In this document: piece by piece, positions 22,638 through 33,650 of the stretch
Layout: every line of letters starts with the position of its first letter
Position numbering within the stretch: position 1 is the stretch's first letter
Assembly (NCBI RefSeq): GCF_902806685.2
Contig: NC_048539.1
Coordinates: 3,732,501-3,796,500, forward strand
DNA length: 64,000 nt
Origin: Maniola hyperantus
Lineage: Eukaryota; Arthropoda; Insecta; Lepidoptera; Nymphalidae
Direction: 5' to 3'
The notes under the pieces: model-generated
The model's database searches: none
What the model saw: the letters and a program-made list of their open reading frames with translations, nothing else
Told to the model about the DNA's origin: nothing
Position numbers and translations under genes: made by a program

Positions 22638-25600
22638 CTATTGAATAACTGGTAGCTGCAGTAAAACTAGCTCGTAAGTGATAATCGTTGACACCATCTG
22701 TAAGTAATAGTAAAATAATATTGATTAGCAAAAAAATCTAAGTTTTTGCTGGCTGCAACTCGATTTTGCTAACTTTGTGTTCAGTGTCATACTGATTAAT
22801 TCGATGATCACTATAATATATGAATTGTGTAATTCAGCCATAACTTTTCTTATCCATCCATTTCCGTACCTCGAAAGGAAAAAAGGAACCCTTATAGGAT
22901 TACTTTATTGTCTGTCTGGCTGTCTGTTTGTCTGTTTGTCTGTCTCAAACTGAACTTTCCATACTCTAGCATTGTGTATTAGAAACGAGGGAGCAAATCG
23001 CTTAAAAGCATCGAAGCAAAACTTACAGAAAGTATAGTTCCTCGAGTGACGTAGAAGAACTGCAGGCCACTTAAACATACTTTTGTATAGTACACCTGAT
23101 CCATGAACCGCTGAAACTGAAACCCATGAAAATACACATTAAAGCCTGATAAGCAAAAACCAAACCGAGTACCTACTTTTGAACTCAATAAGTATTTGAG
23201 CAAAAACTTACTCACTGCTGCAGAAATCTCTGTCATAACAATTTTTCGTCATCAATATTTTGAAAAACCGGCCAAGTGCGATAGCAGTGGTATCATAATA
23301 AGATTGTGTAATTTTTCATTTTTTATTTATTTTAATGGCAGCCATTTTGAAATTTTTATTATTTGTTGTTGTGGCGGCATTAGAAATATACATATACACA
23401 TTCTGTGAAAATTTCGACTCTATCTATTATGGTTCATGAGATACAGCCCGCTGACAGACAGACGGATGGATGGACGGATAGCAGAGGTTTGGTAATAGGG
23501 TTCCCTTGGTTCTTTCAGGTACGGGACCCTAGAAACACGATTTAGCTGAAGAGCTGGTAGGAAATTTTGAAGAAATGCTTGATAAAATGTTGAAAGGTAA
23601 GCTACACATGCTCAATAATGATCGTAGACGTTTATTACCCTATTAAATACTGACGAGTTTATTCGTTTACTGATAATTCACTCGCAACCTTAGTAATTAT
23701 CAACCAATATTTTGTGATTGACGGCTGTTAGCATTTAAATAGGTTAATATTTAAAAAAACCGTGAGGTTTCGCGGGACACCCGATGGAACACTTTGATTT
23801 TGTTGGATAATAAGTAGCTTATATCCGTCTATCTGTATCTATCCATACAGGATGTAAGCTATCACTGTAAAAAATGGTTGAAATCGGTTAAGCAGATAAG
23901 TAGTGAAAAGATAACAAACAGACACATCTTCGTATTTGTAATATTAATATGAATTCAATAATTCATCGCTCGTTGTGAGTTTCCTTTTTTTATCATTTAG
24001 GGCCCCCCATCCGTCCCACAAGAAGATTTCTATCAAAAATCAGTTTTTCTCAAGCACCTTCACAAAGTTTCCCACTTTCTCTGAGACAATGACCTGGAAA
24101 TTGTAAGCTGGAGCAGGCAAAGTATGTAGAGCTTGTAAAGGTTCACGGCTTAAGGTGTGGAGGTGCGAGGTCAGGATTGAAACTGACAGCGCTTTGAACA
24201 GTCGAACAGTGGCCGAACTTAGTTTGTGTAAAACTATCCATACGTCGGAACTGAAATAATAAAGAAGATATACCTATATTAAATTATGTCATATGTTTAT
24301 CTCTACCATAATTATCTAAAGAGACTGCGACCAAATTGGTACAATTTGCAAGATTCTTAGGTGTGTTATCGACTGCTCTGAACTACACAACAAGCTCTGC
24401 TGCGTTTATGCACCCTCTAATTACAGCTATCTCCGCCACCGCTCCAAATTTTTCGTAAGTCCGTTTAGTCGCACGGTAGCGCGCTCCAGGTCACCCATAC
24501 CGCGCACTTTGGCTGCGCTCAACGCGCTGCTGAAGGAGTCCCCTCGCTGTGACATATTTGCTGACAAATGGGCTGACCTCATGGGTCAGATCTTGTACTT
24601 TTGTGAAAATTTTTAATTTTGCTTTTTAAAATTTATAATTTTAACAATTTTTGTAAGTATGTTTATATTAGTTTGTACTCGTAGTTTAATTAGTGTAATT
24701 GGCTTTATGGCCGTTCTAATTAAATAATAAATAAATAATAAATAAATAATAATAATAATCTTTTCTGAGATATTATAATAGGTTTTATTTTATTGAAAAA
24801 TCACACATTGCAACTAAAATGTAGTCAAAATATATTTAGGTACAACTTACAATAGTCTTCCCCTTTTCCGCTTAAGCGGAAAAGGGGAAGACTATTGTAA
24901 GTTGTTGTAAGTAGACAAAGAAAACGCTGGGTAGACGATATAAAGCAGGCAGCGGGATCACTATGGACAAGAGAAGCACAAAACAGACTATTATGGAAAA
25001 ACCTGGAGGAGGCCTATGCGTCAGAAGACGCGCTGATCGGAAAGAACTAAAGTGCGAGATTTAAATTATGTAACTTTTAAATGTAAATTCAGTAATAAAG
25101 GCTTTATTTATTTATTTATTTATTTACAATAGTCTTAGATCCTGATATTATCTGCTATAAGTCCCGCAAAGTGCTATTGCGCTGGAACCATGTCGCATTA
25201 ACATTAAAATGACGTCATTTTGACGTCAGCCGAAAAAAAAATTACCATCAGCTCGAAACTTCAGTCTAGTGCTGACGTCACTAAAATGGCGACCACGTGG
25301 ATTAGCTATTTGCGGGACTTATATAAATATATTGTGTAAACAACATTAATAATACTCTATTTCAAGGTGATATTATAAAAATCGTAATAATATTATGTAA
25401 ACTTAAAAAGTACAATTATTTTACAACTTGTACAGTACCTACTATTAAAAAGGTTGAACTATTTTAGTTATAACTTATAGGTACGCAAATTAATTGTTAT
25501 TCAAACCATGACAGTTAAGAAGCATTAATTATAATTGAAAAAATGTATATAACGCGTAAAAGTTAACTCCTCACGCCCCATTTTAACTTTTTGTGTCAAA

Positions 25601-28600
25601 TTTTATGTCAAATGTACGATTTTAATCCTAATTTTAAATGTGAACCGTACTTTAGACATGACAGTTGACCCATAGAGTTAAAATGGCTCGTGAGGAGTCA
25701 TTTTTTACGGACTATAAGTAAAATTTTTCCATGAATGAATGAATGAATTATTTATTCAATAAAATGCAGGTACAATAGGTTGAAACAATGTTTGATGAGC
25801 CTTATACATTTTACCGTAACTGGTGTTTGAATATTATTACCTTAAATTAAAAACATAAAAATAAGCAGGAATTAAAAATACAAGTTATACATAGACTTCA
25901 TAGGCACAATCAAAACAAAATATTAGTCTATATATATAAAAAGAAAAGGTGACTGACTGACTGACTGACTGAATGACTGACTGACTGACTGACTGATCTA
26001 TCAACGCACAGCTCAAACGACTGGACGGATCGGGCTGAAATTTGGCATGCAGATAGCTATTATGACGTAGGCATTCGCTAAGAAAGGATTTCTGAAAATT
26101 CAACTCCTAAGGGGTTGAAATAGGGTTTTGAAATTTTGTAGTCCACGCGGACGAAGTCGCGAGCATAAGCTAGTAATGAATAAAATGCAATCAATACAAT
26201 TACTCAAACTCGCCACATAAAAAATAATGAAATAAATAAACCTGTGAGCGAAGCGACAATCTTCGTTGTTGGCGTTATTAGAATAGTTTTTTTGATGTCT
26301 GAAAAAGAAAAAAAAATCCAGCGAGGCAATTGCAACTACCGGGAAAATGCAACCCAGTATAATTTTATCTTCATAACTAACATAATAATATTATGTAAGA
26401 TACTTAATGAGATTTGTTGCATTTTCCCGGTAGTTGCAATTGCCTCGCACACCAGGCAGAAATTGATAACACACCAGGAAAAAATAGGTATAAGTTTGCG
26501 ACAGGTCAAAATGGCAAGCGATGCCAGCCCGCACAGCCCCCGCGCTTACCCGGTGCGGGGCGGGTGTTTGGGGCGTCCCCCGCCTCATACCCCGATTGCC
26601 ATCTCAACCTGTCGCGAACTATACCTATTTTTTTAATTCTACACTTGAATTTATACTACAATTAACTAGCGGATGCCCGCGACTTCGTCCGCGTGGATTT
26701 AGGTTTTTTAAAAAGCCCGTGGGAACTCTTTGATTTGAATGAAAATACCTATATAAAACGATAATGTGATTGACTGACTAACTGACTGGCTGACTGACTG
26801 ACTGACTGATCTATCAACGCACAGCTCAAACCACTGGACGGATCGGGCTGAAATTTGGCATGCAGATAGCTATTATGACGTAGGCATCCGCTAAGAAAGG
26901 ATTTTTGAAAATTCAACCCCTAAGGGGGTGAAATAGGGTTTGAAATTTGTGTAGTCCACACGGACGAAGTCGCGAGCATAAGCTTAGTGCATGCATAAGC
27001 TAGTTTCACTTAAAATAAAAAATACTCACTGTATAAAATCGTATATTATCTTGCAAGTAAATACAAGGCTGGCGAGAAAGGACAGAAAAACAAAAGGGTT
27101 GATTTCGTCATCGATGACTTTAACCAGGCGCGTCAGACGGGTGTAGTGCGCCTGAACATCGCACCATTTCGTGTTTTGATTGCACTGAAATCACACATCA
27201 TCATCATCATGATCAACCCATCACCGGCTCACAACAGAGCACGGGTCTCCTCTCAGAGTGAGAAGGGTTTTAGCTATAGTCTACCACGCTGGCCATGTGC
27301 GGATTGGTAGACTTCACACAACTTTGAGAACATTATAGAGAACTCTCAGGCATGCAGGTTTCCTCACGATGTTTTCCTTCACCGTTAAGCAAGTGATATT
27401 TATTTCATTAAAACGCACATAACTCCGAAAAGTCAGAGGTGCGTGCCCGGGATCAAACTCCCGACCTCCGATTAGAAGGCGGACGTCCTAACCACTAGGC
27501 TATCACAGCTTCACTGAAATCACACAATCGAAGATTATTTTTGACGATCTACCTGGCGCAGTGGTAAGGGCTGAGGTCTTGTAAGTGAGAGGTACCGGGT
27601 TCGATTGCTAGCAGGGACAGTTTGGGAATTTATATTTTCTAAATTTCCTCTAGTCTGGTCTGGTAGAAGGCTTCAGTCGTGAAGTAGTCACCTAACACCC
27701 TACCAGCAAAGCCGTGCCGTCAAGCCTACACCCTGATCGGTTTCTACACGGTATCATACCGGAACGCTAAATCGCTTGGCGGTACAGCTTTGCCGGTAGG
27801 GTGGTAACTAGCCACGGCCGAAGCCTCCCACCAGACCAGACCAGAAATTTTGATATTATAAAATTCCAAACCCCTACCGGATATCGAACCCAGGACCTCC
27901 CACTAACAAGACCACAGCGTTTACCACTGCACCAGGGAGGTCGTCGAATATTGTACTAGGTATCTCACCTTTTTAATTTTTTGTCTCATTAGCCGATTAA
28001 AATTCCTGAATCTGAATATTAAATATAGTGTCACAGCGATTACGAGAGCGTCAATGTACCAAACTATAAACGTCGCTTGTATCTTAATGATCTAGAAATG
28101 AGAAAAAAATATTTTATTAAAAATACCTATTGGTAACAAAACAATATTACAATCTATATTTGTAACTATCGGATACCCGGCGTGTGCTACTACGCTAAAA
28201 AATCCGTATTTCGTTTTTTTTCCCCATGTAAAACCATCTTCGCATTATTGCCTTTCTAATGAAACCAGTTTGGTGCACAACGGTTTGACGGTTTCAAAAT
28301 TCATAGTCTATAACCGACACCGGTTGAAATATTTTTCTGTGTTTTATATTACTAGATTAATATTACGCCCGCGACTTCATCCGCGTAGATTTAGGTTTTT
28401 TAAAAATCCTGTGGAAACTTTGATTTTCCGGGATAAAAAGCTATATTCTTCCCCGGGACGTAAGCTAACTTTATACCAAATTTCAACAAAATCAGTTAAA
28501 CAGTTGAGCTGTGAAAAGCTAGCAGACAGACAGACACTTTCGCATTTATAATATTAGTATGGAGTACGGAGTATGGAAACAGAAGATTAGACGATGCCCG

Positions 28601-30420
28601 CGACGTCTGTGATTTACAATAGGTAGGTAAGTATAAATCCCATGGAAATTGATTTGCTGGGATAAAAAGTAGCCTGTGTCCTGCTCCGGGATGCAAGCTA
28701 TGCCCGCATGCTAGCCGTGCAGTGGATAAAATCGCGGGATAATTTTTTATCTCCTGCCCACGCTAACCAAATAGATAAGGGCTGCGACTTTATCTGCAAG
28801 GATTTAGATTTTATGATTATCCGGGACAAAAATTAGCCTATATCCGTCAAAATCCGTTATATACGGATGTCTGATATCTGAATACGGCCATCAGATATCA
28901 GTATGTAACTGACTTTGATAAACACACAGGCACACAGACAAACACACTTTTGCATTTATAATAATTAATAAGTAGTATTTCATATTAAATTTTACCTCTA
29001 ACCATATTGTTGTGACAAAATTGTAAGATGTTACATTTAAGTACCAAGTATAGAAAAATCTGTAGTATTTTTCAACGGTTAACTCTTCCTTTATCGGCTT
29101 ATTAGTAAGGCACAGTTGTACTAAACGAACATTATACACCGTACTAAGGATATAATCCACTGAAAATACACATATAATTTTGTAACATAGTCATAGTCTG
29201 CTGAAAGGCTTTCGCCGTTGTTAGTTACCACCCTACTGGTAACCTGTAACCTCCCACGTAATGGGGATTTATAAAATTCGTGTGTCTAGAAAATACTAAA
29301 CCTGTCCGGTTTGCACTCATGAAGCGTACGTATTATTCGTATTAACGAACATAATATAACGTAAAACGAACGAAGAACATATTATAAACGATACTATTTT
29401 GTTCGTTATTGAAGTTCCTGCGGTCACGGCTATCCTTAATCTTAATAATTAAATTTATAAGTGTCTTATATCACTTAGGTACGCTTTTCCAAGCAAACGA
29501 ATTCAATAATTACCTATGGAGAGCAGGAATCATAACGAACAGGAAAAAGTATGGTTGTTTAAGGAAAATAAATGTCAATGGACGATGCGTTTTAATGTCG
29601 TAGGTACTAGCTTATGCTCGCGACTTCGTCCGCGTGGCCTACACAAATTTCAAACCCCTATTTCACCCCCTTAGGGGTTGAATTTTCAAAAATTCTTTCT
29701 TAGTGGATGCCTATGTCATAATAGCTATCTGCATACCAAATTTTAGCACGATCCGTCTAGTAGTTTGAGCTTTGCGTTGATAGATCAGTCGGTCAGTCAG
29801 TTAGTTGCCTTTTTCTTTTATAGATTACTAGCTTGTGCTCGCGACTTCGTTCGCGTGGCCTACACAATTTTCAAACCCCTATTTCACCCCCTTAGGGGTT
29901 GAATTTTCAAAAATCCTTTCTTAGTGGATGCCTACGTCATAATAGCTATCTGCATACCAAATTTCAGCCCGATCCGTCCAGTAGTTTGGGCTGTGCGTTG
30001 ATAGATCAGTCAGTCAGTCAGTCAGTCAGTCAGTCAGTCACCTTTTCCTTTTATATATTTAGACTAGCTGATGCCCGAGAATTCGTCCGCGTGGAATTAG
30101 GTTTTTAAAAATCCCGCGGAAACTCTTTGATTTTCCGGAATAAAAAGTACCCTATGTCTTAATCCAGGGTATAATCTATCTCCATTCCAAATTTCATCCA
30201 AATCCGTTCAGCCGTTTTTGCGTGATTGAGTAACAAACATCCAAACATCTAAACATCCAAACATCCAAACATCCACACTTTCACATTTATAATATTATAG
30301 TAGGATAGCCAGTACTATTCACATTCCAGCAGCTCTATGCTCCAGCGTCTGTTTTTCCTAGTCACCTTTTCCTTTTTTAACCGACTTCAAAAAAAGGAGG
30401 AGGTTCTCAATTCGTCGGAA

Positions 30421-30480
<60 letters not shown>

Positions 30481-33125
30481 ATGTTCCCCGATTACGCGAA
30501 AACGCCTGGACCGATTTTGAAAATTCTTTTTTTGTTTGAAAGGGTATACTTCAAAGTTGGTCCCATTTCAATTTGGTGAAGATCTGATGAACATCTTCGA
30601 AGATAGATACTGGAACTCCTCAACGGATAAGAGTAAATTGCTCGCGATCAGTGTAATAGCTTAGTAAACAGTAGATTTTTAACCAGTCATAGCATAATTC
30701 CATGGAGCCACTAAAAATTGTGAAATAAAAAATTTTTACAAAAAAAATAAAAACCGACTTCGTTACACAAACACTAAAAATTGAAAAATAATTTAATTTA
30801 TTACCGAATATATTATGTATACAAGAGTTAATATAGTTCCATAATAATACTTTTCGGTGCCAATGAGGTGCCATTGTGGAGTCCCATAAAAATATGAAGT
30901 CTAGACGATTCGCGCAGCTAAAGCTAATTGGCACCGGCACCAAAAAGTATTATTATGGAACTATATTAACTCTTGTATACATAATATATTCGGTAATAAA
31001 TTAAATTATTTTTCAATTTTTAGTGTTTGTGTAACGAAGTCGGTTTTTATATATATTTAGATTTGGGCACAAGGTTAGGTACCTATTATGAAAATTTAAC
31101 TTTCCTTTATTTTTACGTTAAACTTAAGGAATTGATGAGTACTTACTCAAGTTAAAAAAACCTTCTTACCCAAAGCAAACAGAGCTACATAAAGCATTAC
31201 ACGGTTGATGGTCTTCACGACAAGCTGACCATTCTTGAAAGGTGGCAGCTGCTTTTCTAGTCCATCGATTTTGTCCATCATTTTTCTCCAATTGAAACTT
31301 AATCTCATTATAAATATTAAAGCCAAACTTACAAGGGCATGAATTAATAGACCTCCTAGTAAAAGATATAATTTTTAGGGTTCCGTACCTCAAAAGGAGA
31401 AACGGTCTGTCTGTCTGTCTGTCTGGTTCTCCCTGTTCTGGTCTGGGTTCTTCCGCGTTGACCTAGAATCATGAAATTTGGCAGGTAGATAGGTCTTATA
31501 GCTGACATTCGGGGAAAAATCTGAAAACCGTGAATTTGTGGTTACATCACACAAAAAAATTAAATTGTGGTCATGAACAAATATTGCTATTTTCGACTTT
31601 CAAAGTAAGATTGTTATACCAAGTGGGGTATCATAATGTGAAAGGTTTTTACCTGTACATTCTAAAACAGATTTTTATTTATTTTTATGCATCATAGTTT
31701 TTGAGTTATCGTGCAAAATGTCGAAAAAATACGGCTGCAGTACGGAACCCTCATTGCGCGAGCCTTTGCCGGACAACAGATCGTGAAGTTCCAGCGAAAA
31801 AAACAAGAACGTGGGTAGTTTGATACTGCCCATGACAGATCGAACTTCATCTCTTGCAGCACTGCTGTCCCGTTTTAACCACGACATATGCAACCGAGTC
31901 AAAATATCGATAAATCAAAGTCATCATATTAATAGTTCTAAGTACCCGATATTTACATTATAATATACCTATCGTTCAACTATGAAATAATCCTAAAATC
32001 ATTAGAAAATTACGTAATATGGTGCAAAACGAATATTTTTATCATTGTACCTATAAATAAACTAACCGTACGCTTTAAATCGACCCTCATTGGTTATGAT
32101 GTCGCACAAATGTACAAAAAAGAACCCAGTGACACACGTTATAGTTGTCACGTAGAACAGAGTATACGGGTGTATCCAAGAGCATCTAAAACAAAAGGGT
32201 TTGGTAAGGTGAAACACAAATCAAAGAGGTTTAACTTATGAGAGGTAAAGCGGCGTAACAAACCAACAAACAAACACACTTTCGCATTTATAATATGGAT
32301 ACTGATTGTGTATATACAGGGTGTAACCAGAACGCAAAAATTAATAGAAATAGTACTTATATAATTAGTAACATAATACTAATTTGATAACTGATATCGT
32401 ACATCTCTTCTCTACATAGTATAAAATAAAGTCGCTTCCTGCGTCTGTATGTATGTATGTATGTATGAACGCGTAGATCTTTTAAACTACGCAACGGATT
32501 TTAATGCGATTTTTTACCAATAGATAGAGTGATTCAAGAGGAAGGTTTATAGCTATAGTTTAATTCTCAAAAAAGATCCCTAGAGAAATTGAAATAATGT
32601 GAATTAGGTCGGAAAAAAATCCTCTCATTTGAGAGTTTCCAAGGCAATGACACGTCAATGACACCACATTAGTATCTACATTGCACCCGTGCGAAGCTGG
32701 GACGGGTCGCTAGTGTATAATAAAATACTATAAAAAACGCGAAAAAAATAATTACAATACATGTATTTTTTTAAAGTTCACAATATAATGCAAATAAAAT
32801 ATATGACTGAGGCTAGAGGTCAACGAACGTTGCGTAAAAATAGTCCACTGTATTTTGTATAGAGTTTTGCACACTATACAAAATACATTGTGAATTTGAA
32901 AAATACTAAATCACTAAAACTACAAGATCGTGTTAACCTAGTATAATAATAGCGCTAAGTTTTTGCTAGCGTTCTGTATCACCCTGTATTTCTTAATTTC
33001 ACTTACCTAGAAAGCTTGCTGTTTCTGTTTAACAATCCAGTTATAGGAAAAACACCAACCAATCTCAAGGCAAAGAAAGATTTCCTTAAGCTGTCGTAGA
33101 ATCCTTCGACTATTTTATCACTCAT
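22638..33125 (-). CDS. Gustatory receptor Gr-C (sugar-receptor-like), complete, 9 exons
   Basis: On -, exons 33007-33125, 32067-32185, 31170-31355, 28996-29159, 27969-28091, 27030-27184, 24094-24250, 23027-23116 and 22638-22697 join to 1,173 nt (390 aa); phases 2,1,1,0,0,2,0,0. Exon 1 has a good start (aaaATG) and the family's N-terminal pattern 'SLRKSFFALRLVGVFPITGL'. Later marks are 'IQATFIVWYIDALVIAV' (exon 5), 'RLVKVIDDEINPFVFLSFLA' (exon 6), 'REPLQALHTLPAPAYNFQ' (exon 7), 'LSGLQFFYVTRGTILS' (exon 8) and 'TIITYELVLLQL' (exon 9), the TYhhhhhQF-type ending. The gene runs toward Gr-B; - strand poly(A) signals lie at 22516-22521 and 22503-22508. Exon 7 has a weak donor (gtcatt) and exon 2 uses gttagt. 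No stop or frameshift was found, so it appears intact. Probable taste receptor channel; sugar specificity is an inference. Confidence 0.9.
22862..23535. repeat. R-C fragments around Gr-C exon 8
   Basis: About 22862-22945 is an R-C start on + ('ccgtacctcgaaaggaaa', (TGTC)n). About 23265-23535 is a related copy on - ('accggccaagtgcgatagca' to 'aggtacgggaccctagaaac'). The coding exon at 23027-23116 lies between them. Confidence 0.6.
23750..23955 (+). repeat. Degenerate R-A copy, Gr-C intron 7
   Basis: Recognised by 'aaatcggttaagcagataag' and the ending 'cgtatttgtaatattaatat'. Strongly diverged. Confidence 0.5.
24405..24617 (+). mobile_element. LINE ORF C-terminal fragment, Gr-C intron 6
   Basis: The + frame reads 'YAPSNYSYLRHRSKFFVSPF', 'TLAALNALLKESPRCDIFAD' and 'WADLMGQILYFCENF' before TAA. 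This resembles the extreme C-terminus of jockey/CR1-type LINE ORF2. An AT-rich 3' region with (AATA)n follows to about 24765. Confidence 0.6.
24842..25136 (+). mobile_element. 5'-truncated LINE with target-site duplication and fold-back 5' end
   Basis: A + frame to the TAA at about 25050 reads 'RQRKRWVDDIKQAAGSLWTR' and 'WKNLEEAYASEDALIGKN', the C-terminus of an RTE-like LINE. It is followed by AATAAA and an (ATTT)n tail. The tail is followed by 'ttacaatagtctt' (25124), which is also present at 24847, a 13-bp target-site duplication. Between the left duplication and the LINE body lies the right half of a perfect 64-bp palindrome (24842-24905, centre cttaag), so the target segment is repeated in inverted form at the 5' junction. 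Confidence 0.85.
25156..25323. mobile_element. Small element with inverted 'tataagtcccgcaaa' ends
   Basis: Left end 'tataagtcccgcaaa' and right end 'tttgcgggacttata' are exact complements. The interior holds 'aaatgacgtcattttgacgt', itself partly palindromic. Likely MITE in Gr-C intron 6. Confidence 0.75.
25554..25720. mobile_element. MITE, first of two copies
   Basis: Ends 'gcgtaaaagttaactcctca' and 'gtgaggagtcattttttacg' are inverted. The sister copy at 33262-33422 has the same layout, with 'atgtcaaa', 'gtacgattttagtcc' and 'gttgacccatag'. Confidence 0.8.
25930..26175 (-). repeat. R-B repeat
   Basis: Complete reverse copy from the (GACT)n run to 'agtcgcgagcataagctagt'. Confidence 0.85.
26321..26448. 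repeat. Inverted repeat with 33-bp perfect arms
   Basis: The left arm, starting 'gcgaggcaattgcaactacc', and the right arm, ending 'ggtagttgcaattgcctcgc', match without a mismatch over 33 bp. The 62-bp loop is AT-rich. It looks like a young fold-back element. Gr-C intron 6. Confidence 0.9.
26497..26625. mobile_element. GC-rich MITE (M1)
   Basis: Bounded by 'gcgacaggtcaaaatggcaa' and 'ctcaacctgtcgcgaactat', with a CCCCGC-rich interior. Same family as 383-543. Confidence 0.8.
26667..27000. repeat. R-A 5' piece (+) and R-B (-)
   Basis: About 26667-26735 is the first 70 bp of R-A on +. About 26750-27000 is a full R-B on -. The latter ends 30 bp from the donor side of Gr-C exon 6. Confidence 0.8.
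27195..27520 (-). mobile_element. tRNA-derived SINE (S2), near full length
   Basis: Reverse copy with (ATC)n tail, 'gggtctcctctcagagtgag', 'ctcacgatgttttccttcac' and the tRNA-like head (complement of a B box in 'gggatcaaactcccgacctc', then 'cctaaccactaggctatcac'). It begins 11 bp upstream of Gr-C exon 6's acceptor. Confidence 0.85.
27545..27943. mobile_element. Two S1 SINEs facing each other in Gr-C intron 5
   Basis: A + copy (27545-27735) with A box 'ctggcgcagtggtaaggg' and B box 'cgggttcgattgcta' joins a - copy (27740-27943) ending 'accagggaggtcgtc'. Together they make a long imperfect inverted repeat of about 400 bp. It lies 26 bp from exon 5. Confidence 0.85.
28355..28955 (+). repeat. 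R-A copy and two decayed R-A pieces, Gr-C intron 4
   Basis: 28355-28562 is a clear R-A on + ending 'cgcatttataatattagtat'. About 28580-28740 and 28770-28955 carry degenerate R-A blocks ('ggataaaaagtagcctgtgt', 'tttgcatttataataattaa'). Gr-C exon 4 starts 40 bp later. Confidence 0.65.
29608..30305 (+). repeat. Two R-B copies in direct tandem, then R-A variant
   Basis: R-B at 29608-29825 and 29826-30063, head to tail and closely similar, then an R-A variant at 30064-30305 whose tail is (ACATCCAA)n rather than (CAGA)n. Gr-C intron 3. Confidence 0.8.
30370..30740. repeat. Repeat with a 54-nt T run
   Basis: 'ttaaccgacttcaaaaaaag' precedes T at 30423-30476, followed by 'tgttccccgattacgcgaaa' and 'tggaccgattttgaaaattc'. 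The motif 'accgacttc' recurs at 30753. Gr-C intron 3. Confidence 0.7.
30749..31048. repeat. 300-bp inverted repeat with ~115-bp arms, Gr-C intron 3
   Basis: The left arm starts 'aaaaaccgacttcgttacac' and the right arm ends 'gtgtaacgaagtcggttttt'. The arms stay complementary inward through 'gaatatattatgtatacaag' to 'aatactttttggtgcc'-like inner ends. The loop is about 70 bp. It would form a long RNA hairpin if transcribed in the Gr-C pre-mRNA. Confidence 0.9.
31375..31905. repeat. R-C (+) joined to the 170-bp repeat (-)
   Basis: R-C runs 31375-31770 and breaks off within 'cattgcgcgagcctttgccg'. The second repeat follows at 31775-31905 ('gaagttccagcgaaaaaaac' to 'caaccgagtcaaaatatcga'). It lies between Gr-C exons 3 and 2. 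Confidence 0.75.
32315..32992. mobile_element. TIR element with 'cagggtgtaaccagaacg' ends, Gr-C intron 1
   Basis: Left end 'atacagggtgtaaccagaac' and right end 'gctagcgttctgtatcaccc' are inverted. The same ends bound 44037-44655. The inside holds a different repeat with (TGTA)n and 'acgcaacggattttaatgcg' at 32405-32715. No transposase frame is visible, so it is non-autonomous. Confidence 0.75.
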
Positions 33126-33192
33126 TTTAACATTTAATAATTTGCTTGGTGATTTAATTAGTCGTCTTAATCAGCACCTAAAATCTGTAATT

Positions 33193-33650
33193 ATCATCAT
33201 CATTATGATTAACCCATCGCCAGCCCACTACGGAGCACGGATCTCCTCTTGTAAAAGAGAAAAAGTACTGCGTAAAAAATTACTTCTCACGTGCCATTTT
33301 ACCTTTGTGTCAAATTTCATGTCAAAAGTACGATTTTAGTCCTTATTTTAAAGGTAAACGTACTTTAACATGACGGTTGACCCATAGTGTTAAAATGACG
33401 CGTGAGAAGTCATTTTTAATGGACTACTAGCTGATGCCCGCGACTTCGTCTGCGTGAAATTAGGTTTTTTAAAAATCCTGTGGGATCTCTTTAATTTTCC
33501 GAGATAAAAGTAGCCTATGTCACTCTCCAGGTCTTTATCTATACCCATGCAAAAAACACTTCAATCGGTTGCACTGTTGCGACGTGATTGAAGGACAAAC
33601 CAACAAACCAACAAACAAACACACTTTCGCATTTATAATAAGGGTACCTA
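33193..33650. repeat. SINE/LINE tail, MITE second copy and R-A2
   Basis: About 33193-33260 is an (ATC)n-type tail piece. 33262-33422 is the sister of the MITE at 25554-25720. 33425-33650 is R-A2 on + ('gttgcgacgtgattgaagga', 'cgcatttataataagggtac'). Confidence 0.75.

Noticed and set aside
26244..26636. 130-codon open frame on +
   Set aside because: It crosses the perfect 33-bp-arm hairpin and an M1 MITE, so the frame is accidental.
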